From: Mesostigma viride
Taxonomy: Eukaryota; Streptophyta; Mesostigmatophyceae; Mesostigmatales; Mesostigmataceae
NCBI GenBank assembly: GCA_009746045.1
Contig: RPFO01001554.1
Span: 1-30,160 of the forward strand
Direction: 5' to 3'
Length of the DNA stretch: 30,160 bases
Of this stretch, positions 15,657 through 23,328 are shown in pieces. Position numbers and translations under genes: made by a program. Below the pieces are notes generated by a model. That model ran no database searches and was not told the origin of the DNA. It was given only the letters and a program-made list of their open reading frames with translations. Numbering within the stretch: the first letter of the stretch is position 1; every line of letters starts with the position of its first letter.

Positions 15657-16339
15657 GGCCCCTTCGCGGGCGCCTCGAGGGACCTGCCCTCGTCCGGCAT
15701 GAGTCCCAACAGCACGCGGCCCGCGAAGTCGGCCGTGACGGGATAGCTGTACACGCTCTTGCCCGCGAAGGGACTCGCGGATCCGTCCCGGCCCGTCTCG
15801 GCCGCGACCTCGGTGCTCTTGGCGTCCACGATTTTCACGCTGTGCACGTGCTGGAGGTGCGCGTGGTCCAAGAGGTTCTCCATCACGATCATCGGGTGCG
15901 CGCCCACGAACGTCGAGTACGAGAACGTCCTGTACCCGCCGTCCTCGAACTCGGGCATCGTGGGCGGAGACGAATCCCCGTCGCCCACGCCGGCGTTCAC
16001 CCACACCAGGTCCGCGTCCTCCTTCGCGTCCAGATAGTTGTCGGCGTTGTTCTGCTCGCCCCAGTACATCCCGTGGTACGCGCATCGGACGTACCCGTCC
16101 TCCACCCTGCACTTGTGGGACAACCGCGCCCCGCGGTGAGGACACGCGTTCCTCACGGCGAGCGTCTCGCCCCTCCGCTTGTGGGCGTACAGCAGGATCT
16201 CCTCGTTGTACACCTTGGTCAGCTCCGTCGATCGGGGCTTGCGTCCCACGCACACCCACTTGTCCGGTCGCTCGTTCGCCGCCGCGCGGGGTCCGCGCCC
16301 GGCCGGCGCGACGAGACAGGCGCGCACCGCGGAGGCCAT
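15653..16339 (-). CDS. Rieske [2Fe-2S] non-heme iron oxygenase, N-terminal part
   Basis: The 228-residue frame has a Rieske cluster motif, CPHRGARL (Cys ~66, His ~68) and CAYHGM (Cys ~86, His ~89). It is followed by the mononuclear iron motif NLLDHAHLQHVH, matching N-x2-D-x2-H-x4-H (Asp ~158, His ~161, His ~166). These define Rieske oxygenases of the pheophorbide a oxygenase/choline monooxygenase-like group, which hydroxylate or cleave organic substrates using electrons from a reductase partner. The substrate cannot be told. No reductase is seen in the window, so a host reductase would be needed. The frame ends shortly after the iron motif, where the next frame takes over at an ATGA overlap. 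TATAATA lies seven bases before the ATG. Confidence 0.85.
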   Translation of the reverse strand: MASAVRACLVAPAGRGPRAAANERPDKWVCVGRKPRSTELTKVYNEEILLYAHKRRGETLAVRNACPHRGARLSHKCRVEDGYVRCAYHGMYWGEQNNADNYLDAKEDADLVWVNAGVGDGDSSPPTMPEFEDGGYRTFSYSTFVGAHPMIVMENLLDHAHLQHVHSVKIVDAKSTEVAAETGRDGSASPFAGKSVYSYPVTADFAGRVLLGLMPDEGRSLEAPAKGP

Positions 16340-16346
16340 GGCTTTC

Positions 16347-16353
16347 TATTATA
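16347..16353 (-). promoter_or_regulatory. TATAATA-N7-ATG promoter of the Rieske gene
   Basis: On the minus strand TATAATA is followed by exactly seven bases and the ATG at 16339. The element and spacing are identical to those before the gene at 10332. Confidence 0.5.
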
Positions 16354-16404
16354 GGCCGAGAAATTGTGGAGGCCGCTCGGAGCGACCCACTCCCGGTTCG
16401 CGAC

Positions 16405-16863
16405 TCACGCGGCCACGACGCCGCGCACGACCACCGCCATCTCGAGGACCCCGGGCGGCACGCACGCGTTCGCGTGCGCCCCGGGCCTCCACATGTCCGC
16501 CAGGCAGTCGTACGTCTCGAACCCCAGGGCGGCGCAGCACACGCGGATCTTCGACATGAAGTGCCACGGGATCTCGTTGCCGTCGTCCGACCACAGCAGC
16601 AAGTAGCGCATCGGCACGAACGGGTCGTTCGAACGCAGCGACTCGCACAGGTCCGAGAACCCCAGATGCCACCTCGACACCTCACGCACGGCCCACAGCG
16701 CTTTAAGAGGCGACTCGCTGTACACCAGGTTCCAGCGAGGGGGGAAACCGGACCGCTCGGACGCCACCAAAAAGGCGTGCAGTTCCTTGGCCGACGAGTG
16801 GTCCAGCGGGGACGCCGCGACGTGCGCGTCCGCCGACTGGGCGGTCGACGGGGCCGGGCGCAT
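16405..16863 (-). CDS. hypothetical protein, 152 aa
   Basis: The product begins MRPAPSTAQS and from residue ~20 looks like a compact globular domain with several Trp and Cys (RWNLVYSESPLKALWAVREVSRWHLGFSDLC; RYLLLWSDDGNEIPWHFMSKIRVCCAALGF). No motif or family recognised. It lies just upstream of the Rieske gene on the same strand with a 65-bp gap and is divergent from the fibre-like genes. A link to the oxygenase is possible only by position. Confidence 0.65.
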   Translation of the reverse strand: MRPAPSTAQSADAHVAASPLDHSSAKELHAFLVASERSGFPPRWNLVYSESPLKALWAVREVSRWHLGFSDLCESLRSNDPFVPMRYLLLWSDDGNEIPWHFMSKIRVCCAALGFETYDCLADMWRPGAHANACVPPGVLEMAVVVRGVVAA

Positions 16864-16963
16864 CCGGCCGGACTTCAGTACCCCGCGAGAAATTCGCGCC
16901 CGGTCGGCCGCGACGCGGACAAATAAAACCGCGGCTTTCTATCAAGACACACGCGCGCGTATC

Positions 16964-18069
16964 ATGTCGTGCGAGGAATTGGGAGTCTCTAGGTCCCGCG
17001 CGGTGTTCGCCAACGAGGTGAGAGGGGACGACGCCGAGGACGCGACCGTCAAGACCCTCACGGTCGCCGCGTCCGAAAGCGTCGTGTTGCGTCCGGGCGC
17101 GGCCCCCGGCAGCGTCGTGGACGTGGACGGCGACGCGATCGTCCGCGGGACCCTGACGGTAGGCGACGTCGCCGCGAGCACGGGCGCGCTGTCCGCGTCC
17201 GACTTCTCGGGGTCGTACTGGCACCTCGAGGGCGGCCAGCTGCTGCTGACCAGGACGATCGCCGCGGCCGACCGACTGGCGCCGGGTACGACCGTCGCCC
17301 TGTCCTCGCTGGCCTCCGGGGCGGACACGTATCGATGGGAGTTCACGGCCGGCGGGGGGAGCACCGTCGGCTCGCCGCAGAAAACGTTCGACCTTCAATA
17401 CGCCACGGTCGAAAACGGGGTCCTCAAGGCGGGCACCGCCCAGGTGACGGGTCTCGGGCTGCCGTCCTCCTTCACGATCGTCGTCAAGGTCATTCCCCGA
17501 TACGACCTCTCCGCCCCCGCCGGGAATTTCGACCTGTTCGGCTACAAGACCGTCGGCCTCCGGGTGGCCAACCACGGGTACGTGGTGCTGCGGGACAACG
17601 TCAGCAACGACTCGGGCACGGGCGGCAAGCTGAGCGGGGTCGAGGTCAACACCGAGCCCTTCGTGGCCGCGCTCACGGTGAGCGGCACGACGGCCCGCAT
17701 CTACATCGACGGGGCGCTGGCGGTAACCTCCACGAACGCGTCCCTCGGACCCACCGACGCGCTCTCCCTCTCGGGGGGCGCGGACGCGGAAGGCGTGTGG
17801 TACGACGACCTCCGCGTGATCGCCGGCACGGCCCTGACGGACAAGAACGCTATGCTGTACGGATGGCGCGAGATGTACGCCGCACCGGAGACCGTGACGT
17901 ACGGCTTCCGGGTCGCCAACGACGAGAGCCTGCAGCTCGTGAAGCGCGGGGCTCCGGCGCGGCCGTCCGGGCGCTGGGCAATCCGGCGCCGTGCACCGTC
18001 ACGGGCAGCAACGATCTGGGCGCGATCGCGGACGGAACCGCCGACGTGGTCACGCAGAGCTCGAATTAA
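16964..18069 (+). CDS. fibre-like protein with LamG/concanavalin-like domain, paralogue 1 (frame break near end)
   Basis: The product begins MSCEELGVSRSRAVFANEVRG and shares its whole length with the next gene. An N-terminal ~70-residue beta-repeat segment (SVVLRPG...VDVDGDAIVRGTLTVGD) resembles phage and virus fibre shafts. A LamG-like beta-sandwich follows, with a typical strand ARIYIDGALAVTST and a shared ending YGWREMYAAPETVTYGFRVANDESL. A surface fibre or glycan-binding virion protein is inferred. At the GGGG run 17948-17951 the frame breaks, as if one base were missing; the other frame gives a Ser/Thr/Gly-rich end (LGNPAPCTVTGSNDLGAIADGTADV) finishing SSN, like the paralogue's YSN. Confidence 0.65.
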
Positions 18070-18110
18070 TCTGTCCGCCCCGTTGAGAAGCGGCCGAGCG
18101 TCCGGCCGAG

Positions 18111-19139
18111 ATGTCCGCGACCCCGTGCGAGGAGCTGGGAGTGTCCCGAACCCGCGAGATCCGCGCCAACGAGGTGCGCGGCGACGACGAGGAGGCCGCG
18201 ACCGTCAAGACCCTGACCTTGACCGCGCCCGAGAGCGTGGTGCTTCGTCCGGGCGCGACCCCGCACGCCGCGGACGTGGACGGCGACGCGATCGTGCGGG
18301 GCGGATTGAGCGTTGGCGCGGCGTCCGTCGCGACCGGGGACGCGGCCGAGGGAGCGTATTGGCACTTCGACGGCGGCCAACTCGTGTTCACGCGACAGTT
18401 CCCCGCCCCCGTCACGGTGCCGGGGACGGCGGTGTCCGTCTCGTCGCTGGCCAGCGGGGCGGACACGTACCGCTGGGATTTCGACGAGTCCGCGGAGAGC
18501 GCGACGGGCGCGCCCGCGAAATCGTTCACGATCGACGGCTCCCCCGCTCCCGTAGAGGACGGGGTGCTCAAGATCACGAACTCGTCCGGGGTCGTCTACA
18601 ACATGCCCGCCGGGACCTTCACGTTCGCGGTGAAGGTGATCCCCCGCCAGGACCTGTCGACTCCCACGTCACTATCGCACAAGGAGCTGATCGAGTACGG
18701 GTACGCGGACGTGAGGGTGCGGAAAACCGACGGCCTGCTCCAATTCTACGACGGCAACTCGCTGTTCTCTACCACCGCGACCGTCGGCGATCAGCCTTTC
18801 CACTTGGCCATCACCAACCAGGGGTCGAGTTTCATGGTGTACAAGGACGGCGACCTGGTCGGAAGCTCCGAGGACAGCTTTATCGCGTTCGGCGCCGCGT
18901 GGGTGCGGTTGAATCCGGGGTACTCGGGGTGGAGCTTGTGGTTCGACGACGCCCGTTTCATCCAGGGGTCGGCCGTCGCCGACAAGAACACGCTGCTGTA
19001 CGGATGGAAGGAGATGTACGGACCTACCGAGGCGACGTACGGTTTCCGGGTGGCCAACGACGAGAGCCTGGAGTGGGTGAAACCGCGGGGCGCGATCGCG
19101 AACGGGACCGCGCGCGTGTTGGCGCGGTACTCCAACTGA
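18111..19139 (+). CDS. fibre-like protein with LamG/concanavalin-like domain, paralogue 2
   Basis: This intact 342-residue tandem paralogue begins MSATPCEELGVSRTREIRANEVRG. It has the same layout as its neighbour: fibre-like beta repeats (VDGDAIVRGGLSVG), a WHFDGGQLVFTRQF strand pair, SSLASGADTYRWDF, and a LamG-like core. The core includes KTDGLLQFYDGNSLFS, FHLAITNQGSSFMVYKDGDL and WSLWFDDARFIQG. The end is YGFRVANDESLEWVKPRGAIANGTARV. Divergence is strongest in the middle (likely ligand-binding loops) and weakest at both ends, a pattern expected if receptor specificity changes. The gap between the two genes is only 41 bp. Confidence 0.7.
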   Translation: MSATPCEELGVSRTREIRANEVRGDDEEAATVKTLTLTAPESVVLRPGATPHAADVDGDAIVRGGLSVGAASVATGDAAEGAYWHFDGGQLVFTRQFPAPVTVPGTAVSVSSLASGADTYRWDFDESAESATGAPAKSFTIDGSPAPVEDGVLKITNSSGVVYNMPAGTFTFAVKVIPRQDLSTPTSLSHKELIEYGYADVRVRKTDGLLQFYDGNSLFSTTATVGDQPFHLAITNQGSSFMVYKDGDLVGSSEDSFIAFGAAWVRLNPGYSGWSLWFDDARFIQGSAVADKNTLLYGWKEMYGPTEATYGFRVANDESLEWVKPRGAIANGTARVLARYSN

Positions 19140-19394
19140 CGACCGCCGCGGAAATCCTAGCTAGCTACATAATAGGCCGCGAGTGCATCCCAGCTACATA
19201 GGCCGCGAATGATCGTGAATGCATGGGATCGATACTCCGGTCACGGACCGTTACGAACAAGTCCATAAAGCCTTTTATTAATAAACCTTCCGTCTTATTC
19301 AAACCCATTGAAGGAATCATCGCGCGCTCGATCATCGATCCGAGTTCAACGCATTCCACGCGGGACTAGAAAATCCATGCAGTCACGACGGCGT

Positions 19395-19862
19395 TCACCG
19401 CGTCTCCCCCGCGTCCTCGGACGCGCGCGTCGGCGCAATCGCGGACGCCCCTCCGGAGATCGCCATCGGAGACCTCGCCGGGCCGGGCACGGACGTGGGA
19501 CGGATCCGTCGCGACGGCGCTTTTTTCCACGCGCCGGCGTCCCTGTTCATGGCGGCCTCCATCGTCACCCTTTCGGCGACCGGCCCGTCCCACCACGCGG
19601 CGGTTCGGTCGCACATCTCGATCTCCCTCCGGATCGAGAACAGCTCTTGTCGCCTCGCGGACGTCTCCTCGTCCGTCGCGAACAGGTCCGTGCACTCCAG
19701 CCAGAGGCGCCGTTCGTTCAAGTCCTTCAGGAGCTTGGCGTTGTCTTTCGCGGCCCGGATCATGTTCGCAGGTGCGCGGCGGGCGTCCGGGAAGGCCGCG
19801 GGCCACGACGGGGTGTACACGGGGCGATTCATGGCACCGTCAGCGGCAAGACTGGCGGACAT
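19395..19862 (-). CDS. hypothetical protein, 155 aa
   Basis: The start MSASLAADGAMNR at 19862 is preferred over the ATG at 19883 because it lies inside a dyad of the type found at other starts and a TATATAAG box lies ~120 bp upstream. The product has a helical middle (ANMIRAAKDNAKLLKDLNERRLWLECTDLF; EETSARRQELFSIRREIEMCDRT) and a Pro/Ser/Ala-rich end. No family recognised. The 255 bp between the fibre gene and this stop are AT-richer and hold a short duplicated segment (agctacata-ggccgcga, 19165-19210). Confidence 0.6.
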   Translation of the reverse strand: MSASLAADGAMNRPVYTPSWPAAFPDARRAPANMIRAAKDNAKLLKDLNERRLWLECTDLFATDEETSARRQELFSIRREIEMCDRTAAWWDGPVAERVTMEAAMNRDAGAWKKAPSRRIRPTSVPGPARSPMAISGGASAIAPTRASEDAGETR

Positions 19863-19873
19863 GGCGGACGTCT
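19857..19873 (-). promoter_or_regulatory. dyad (minus strand AGACG-N7-TGTCC) containing a start codon
   Basis: Plus-strand spacer tggcgga. On the minus strand the ATG at 19862 begins at the last spacer base and runs into the TGTCC arm. Confidence 0.5.
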
Positions 19874-19981
19874 TTTTTGGCAAGAGGACACTCGGACAAG
19901 TCTCGTGTCCGTCACTGTTTCGGGTTTCGTGGGGTTGGGAGGATCGGGATGGCGAGATGGGGTCTCCCTCTCCCTCGGCCG

Positions 19982-19989
19982 CTTATATA
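19982..19989 (-). promoter_or_regulatory. TATA box for the gene starting at 19862
   Basis: TATATAAG on the minus strand, ~120 bp upstream of the chosen start, between that gene and repeat copy A. Confidence 0.5.
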
Positions 19990-20037
19990 CCCGGAATCCC
20001 GCCGTGACGATTCGCGGGAGAGGCGCGGCGCTCCGTC

Positions 20038-20241
20038 CACGGATTGGAGGATACTACCGCGCGCGCGTGCACCCCTCCTGATCCACCCTCCTCGACCCCT
20101 ATTTTTTGACCCCGAAACCCCCCTTCCAGACCCCCAAAAAGACCCTGTTCCGGTGTTCCGGCCCACCCCCCCTGGGCCGGTATCATTCGGAAAAAAAAAA
20201 TCCTGGGACCGAAATCCTTCGTTTCGGACTTAGCCGATTTC
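20038..20241 (+). repeat. ~200-bp repeat, copy A
   Basis: This non-coding copy begins cacggattggagg and runs through attttttgacc, cggtgttccggccc, ccccctgggccggtatcatt and gacttagccgatttc. It is a direct repeat of the left arm of the palindrome at 20928-21690, about 890 bp away, with scattered differences. It contains a perfect small palindrome (GGCCCA...TGGGCC) and ends a few bases before the stop of the RING-like gene. Stretch 19990-20265 has no credible gene. Confidence 0.85.
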
Positions 20242-20265
20242 ACCATCGCTCCCTTCCTCCCTCTA

Positions 20266-20760
20266 TCACTCCATCCACCGGCCCGCCACGAGCGCCACGA
20301 TCGTGCGTTGGTCGCAGAAGCGGAAGTACGGCGCGACGATGCGGCACGGCGGCTTGCGGAGGGACTTCACGCACAGAGGGCAGTCCACCCCGTCGCCCTT
20401 GGCCACTCCCGCGACGGCCGTGGCGCACGAGCCACACACCGCGGCCGCGTGGACGTGCGACGCGCTCTCGGAGTGGGGGACGAAGGCCACGGAAAGGCGG
20501 TCCAGACACATCTCGCAGCGGCACAACGTCCGCAGCGCGTCGGCGCCCTCCCCCGCCTCGCCGGCGGCGCGCTCCACCGCCCTCCGTACGAACTCGGGGA
20601 CGGCGAACCACGGGTGGACGGACGGGGCGGACGGCGGACGGTTTTCCTTCCCTCTCGGATACGGCCTCTCGACGCGCGGCGGCGGCCTCGGCGGACGCAC
20701 GGACGGGGTCGCGATCCTTTCGGACTCGCGGGACGTCCGGACGTTGGTGATGTCCTCCAT
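20266..20760 (-). CDS. RING-like zinc-finger protein
   Basis: The 164-residue product (start MEDITNVRTS; two in-frame ATGs lie slightly upstream) has a disordered Pro/Arg-rich N-terminal half. A C-terminal zinc module follows: CRCEMC, SHVHAAAVCGSC and DCPLC. The spacing C-x2-C ... H-x-H ... C-x2-C ... C-x2-C fits a RING-type finger, and it ends with the conserved-looking PPCRIVAPYFRFCDQRTIVALV. Proteins of this kind often act as ubiquitin ligases or host-interaction factors; that is inference. It lies between two direct copies of the ~200-bp repeat, so it may be repeat-bounded cargo. A dyad lies within its first codons. Confidence 0.65.
   Translation of the reverse strand: MEDITNVRTSRESERIATPSVRPPRPPPRVERPYPRGKENRPPSAPSVHPWFAVPEFVRRAVERAAGEAGEGADALRTLCRCEMCLDRLSVAFVPHSESASHVHAAAVCGSCATAVAGVAKGDGVDCPLCVKSLRKPPCRIVAPYFRFCDQRTIVALVAGRWME
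20739..20755 (-). promoter_or_regulatory. dyad GGACR-N7-YGTCC at the start of the RING-like gene
   Basis: Plus-strand sequence is GGACG-ttggtga-TGTCC, preceded by ggacgtcc as at 9031. On the minus strand it begins three bases after the ATG at 20760. Confidence 0.5.
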
Positions 20761-20927
20761 CGGGAACATGCAGGGCTCCATGGGCGCGGTCCTCTCTATT
20801 GTTCGGCACGGGATTCGAGGGGGCCCACACGCGCGGGTTTATGACTCCCAGTCCACGGGAAACGGGTCGACGATGGGCCGACGCGAGGACGCGTCCCGAT
20901 CGGATCCGATCGGCGCGACGTGCTATT

Positions 20928-21690
20928 CACGGATTGGAGGGTACTTCCGCGAGTGGGTGCACCCCTCTCGTTCCACCCTCTTTGACCCCTATTTTTTGAC
21001 CCCCGAAAACCCCCTCCCTGACCCCTAAAAAAGCCCCCGTTCCGGTGTTCCGGCCCACCCCCCCTGGGCCGGTATCATTCGGAAAAAAACTTTTCCTGGG
21101 GACCGAAATCCTCCGTTTTGGACTTAGCCGATTTCGGCCTCCTCCTCTCTCTTCCCTCTCTCTCTCCTCTCCCTTACTGTCCTTATATATCCAGGGTATA
21201 GGGGGTCTATATATTTTCCTACTATCTACTTTTTAGAATGATACCAGCACGCCCCCTCCGGGAATAGGAACGGTATATATAGGCGGCTATTCGTCCTATT
21301 TAACCGTGGGGCGTGAATAGGACACCGTCTCATATATCCTATTTCCGGGATGGCGTGCCGGTATCATCTAAAAAAGTGATTTATTAGGAAAAAATAGATA
21401 GACCCCTATGCCCTGGATATATGGGGACGGGAAGAGAGGGGAGAAGAGAGAGGGAGAGGAGAGAAAAAGGAGAGGGAGAGAAAAAGGAGAGGGAGAGAGG
21501 GGAAGAGGCCGAAATCGGCTAAGTCCAAAACGAAGGATTTCGGTCCCAGGAAAAGTTTTTTTCAGAATGATACCGGCCCAGGGGGGGTGGGCCGGAACAC
21601 CGGAACGGGGGTTTTTTTAGGGGTCGGGGAGGGGGTTTTCGGGGGTCAAAAAATAGGGGTCAAAGAGGGTGGAACATGAGGGGTGCACCA
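20928..21690. repeat. ~730-bp imperfect palindrome with AT-rich centre
   Basis: Left arm 20957-~21275 and right arm ~21325-21690 are inverted copies of each other, with a centre near 21323. Pairing landmarks: caccc/gggtg ends, attttttgaccccc with gggggtcaaaaaat, ggcccaccccccc with gggggggtgggcc, gacttagccgatttc with gaaatcggctaagtc. Also a polypyrimidine/polypurine stretch (21140-21175 with 21430-21505), tatatccagggtatagggg with its partner at 21407, and an inner tttttagaatgatacc with ggtatcatctaaaaa. The centre (ctattcgtcctatttaac) is AT-rich. The left arm plus 20928-20956 matches copy A. No gene is supported from 20782 to 21770. Candidates: a fold-back/MITE-like element, a replication origin, or a recombination product. 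Confidence 0.9.
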
Positions 21691-21770
21691 CGCGCGTGAA
21701 GAGAGACGGACTACGGTTTTAGCGTCGTGTCGATTCGGCCCGCTGTCGGCCCGCTGTCAGCCCGACGTTC

Positions 21771-22283
21771 TCACGGGCGCCGCGCGGATGTCAGTTCCAG
21801 CAGGATGGCGAAGGTGTCCCCTCCGAGGTCCAGCAGGTCGTGGCGCGCCGAGGGCAGCGCGTGGATCTGCACCCGCACCGTGGACACGCTGGAGATGGGC
21901 GGGACGAACGCGACGATCTCGTCCTTGAGGTGCGGCGTGTACACCTCGACCCCGTTGGGCACGACGACGAAGTGCGACTTGCCGCCGTAGAACCGGTGGG
22001 GGTGCATGGCCGCGTCCTCGGTGGCGGGGTCCGCGGTCGTCGCGGGCACGGCCGTCTGCACCTTGTCGACGTCGCGGTCGCCCAGGCGGAGCGAGACGGC
22101 GGTGGAGGATTCCGAGGTGGCGGGGATCTGGGCGTAGACGAGGCGGCAGGTCTCGACGTCCTTGAGCGGCGTCGGCAGGTGGAAGGTGTCGTATCCCTTC
22201 TTGTTGTTTCCGGTGACGAGCACCCTGTGGGTCGCGCGGGCGGGCGCCAGGAGGTCGGGGTTCGTGGTCAAGGAGGAGGACAT
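21771..22283 (-). CDS. hypothetical beta-rich protein, 170 aa
   Basis: The start MSSSLTTNPDLLAP at 22283 is chosen because ATTATA lies ~25 bp upstream and the upstream extension is poorer. The product is beta-rich without Cys pairs or membrane segments (HRVLVTGNNKKGYDTFHLPTPLKDVETCRLVYAQIPAT; SHFVVVPNGVEVYTP; VSTVRVQIHALPS). The style resembles NCLDV virion proteins of ~170-200 residues, but no family is recognised. The 3' end lies ~80 bp from the palindrome. Confidence 0.7.
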   Translation of the reverse strand: MSSSLTTNPDLLAPARATHRVLVTGNNKKGYDTFHLPTPLKDVETCRLVYAQIPATSESSTAVSLRLGDRDVDKVQTAVPATTADPATEDAAMHPHRFYGGKSHFVVVPNGVEVYTPHLKDEIVAFVPPISSVSTVRVQIHALPSARHDLLDLGGDTFAILLELTSARRP

Positions 22284-22459
22284 CGCTGCCGGGACCGGCC
22301 GGGAGGTATAATGATACGGCAGATATTCTCCGACGGATCCGTCGTCCGGATGTAGGAATTTCGCTCCCACGCGTCCGCCGCGCGCGAACCGCCAGCTCGC
22401 GGAATGAGTCGCGCGATCCGATCGCGATTATATGTGCGGGCATTGTAACGGGACTCGGG

Positions 22460-23098
22460 ATGTCGCTCCCCGTCGTGACCATCGATCGTCTCATGCCGTC
22501 GGAGACCGAGACCGGGACGGCGGAGGGTTTCTGGCTGAACCTGAGCGGGCGCTTGTACGACGATTTCGAACGCGAGGGGATGCAAGGCTTCGTGGACAAA
22601 CTGGGTCGCTACTGCCTCGTGTTCAACTCGTACGAGGACGAGTTGGAGGAGGGCCGTTGCGCGAGGCGCGTGGTCGACGAGCTCCTGTGTCGGAAGATTC
22701 CATTCAGCGTCGAGTTCTATCGCGGGCCTAAGGGTCCGAGCGACGCGGATCGCGTGTACTGGAGGAGATGGGAGTCGCACATCGACATAACTCGGCCCGA
22801 AGTGCGCGTGATACGAGCCCACCTGGAGAGGCCGCACAAGGACCCCGAGGTGTACCGGTCCGTCCCGCCGCCCGACCAGTTGCGGATAAGGCGATACTCG
22901 TTCTCCGCGGCGTACCGCCGCCTCCTCCACGACTATTGCAAGGACTTCACCGTGTACGAACTGGTCGGGGCGTACGAAGGGGAGAACGAGAACCTGCCCT
23001 CTCACGCGTCGTGGTGCGCGGCCGCGCGCGCCGAGGCGGACGAACGACGACTTTTGGTCACCCCGCGGTCCGCGCCGAACGGCCGGTTCGAGGGCTGA
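22460..23098 (+). CDS. hypothetical protein, 212 aa
   Basis: The product begins MSLPVVTIDRLMPSETETG. It is an alpha/beta protein with many Tyr, Arg and Asp/Glu (YCLVFNSYEDELEEGRCARRVVDELLC; VYWRRWESHIDITRPEVRVIRAHLERPHKD; LRIRRYSFSAAYRRLLHDYCKDF). No motif recognised. It is divergent from the gene at 21771-22283, sharing a 176-bp region with TATA-like sequences on both strands (gattatatg at 22427). The KilA-N repeat starts ~20 bp after its stop. Confidence 0.65.
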   Translation: MSLPVVTIDRLMPSETETGTAEGFWLNLSGRLYDDFEREGMQGFVDKLGRYCLVFNSYEDELEEGRCARRVVDELLCRKIPFSVEFYRGPKGPSDADRVYWRRWESHIDITRPEVRVIRAHLERPHKDPEVYRSVPPPDQLRIRRYSFSAAYRRLLHDYCKDFTVYELVGAYEGENENLPSHASWCAAARAEADERRLLVTPRSAPNGRFEG

Positions 23099-23116
23099 CG
23101 AGGGTCGTCTGACCCG

Positions 23117-23163
23117 CGCGGCCGACTCGGTTTGACCCGATCGACACCCCGCGCGCCCCGCGC
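23117..23163 (+). repeat. 47-bp direct repeat, left copy, flanking the KilA-N gene
   Basis: A GC-rich segment beginning cgcggccgactcgg. It matches 24421-24467 at 45 of 47 positions in the same orientation. Confidence 0.9.
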
Positions 23164-23287
23164 GGCGCGGCGTCGTGTTCGTGGATCGTGTCGATCGCGT
23201 GCGTCGGACCGGAAGAATAAGTAGGTGGCAATGGTTAGCCAATGTACCTGACCACCTGGCGCGTACGCGCTCGGACGTGTACGCATA

Positions 23288-23304
23288 GGACGTGACGCGT
23301 GTCC
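23288..23304 (+). promoter_or_regulatory. dyad GGACG-N7-TGTCC upstream of the KilA-N gene
   Basis: Spacer tgacgcg. It ends 24 bp before the ATG at 23329 and is followed by further GGACA half-sites (tggacaaacggaca). Confidence 0.5.
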
Positions 23305-23328
23305 TGTCAGTGGACAAACGGACATATC

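Noticed and set aside
15657-15664. Programmed -1 frameshift signal in the Rieske gene
   Set aside because: No canonical slippery heptamer or downstream pseudoknot is apparent. A sequencing indel or an ATGA reinitiation site explains it more simply.
15300-16685. A 461-codon minus-strand frame over the Rieske region
   Set aside because: Only the last 118 codons are protein-like. The upstream part is antisense-quality Arg/Gly sequence overlapping the Rieske motif frame.
16787-19201. An 804-codon plus-strand frame spanning both fibre-like genes
   Set aside because: Only 16964 to ~17950 is protein-like; beyond that the frame is a shadow of the second fibre gene.
22268-23317. A 349-codon minus-strand frame
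   Set aside because: It is antisense to the plus-strand gene at 22460-23098, which has better composition and a clear start.
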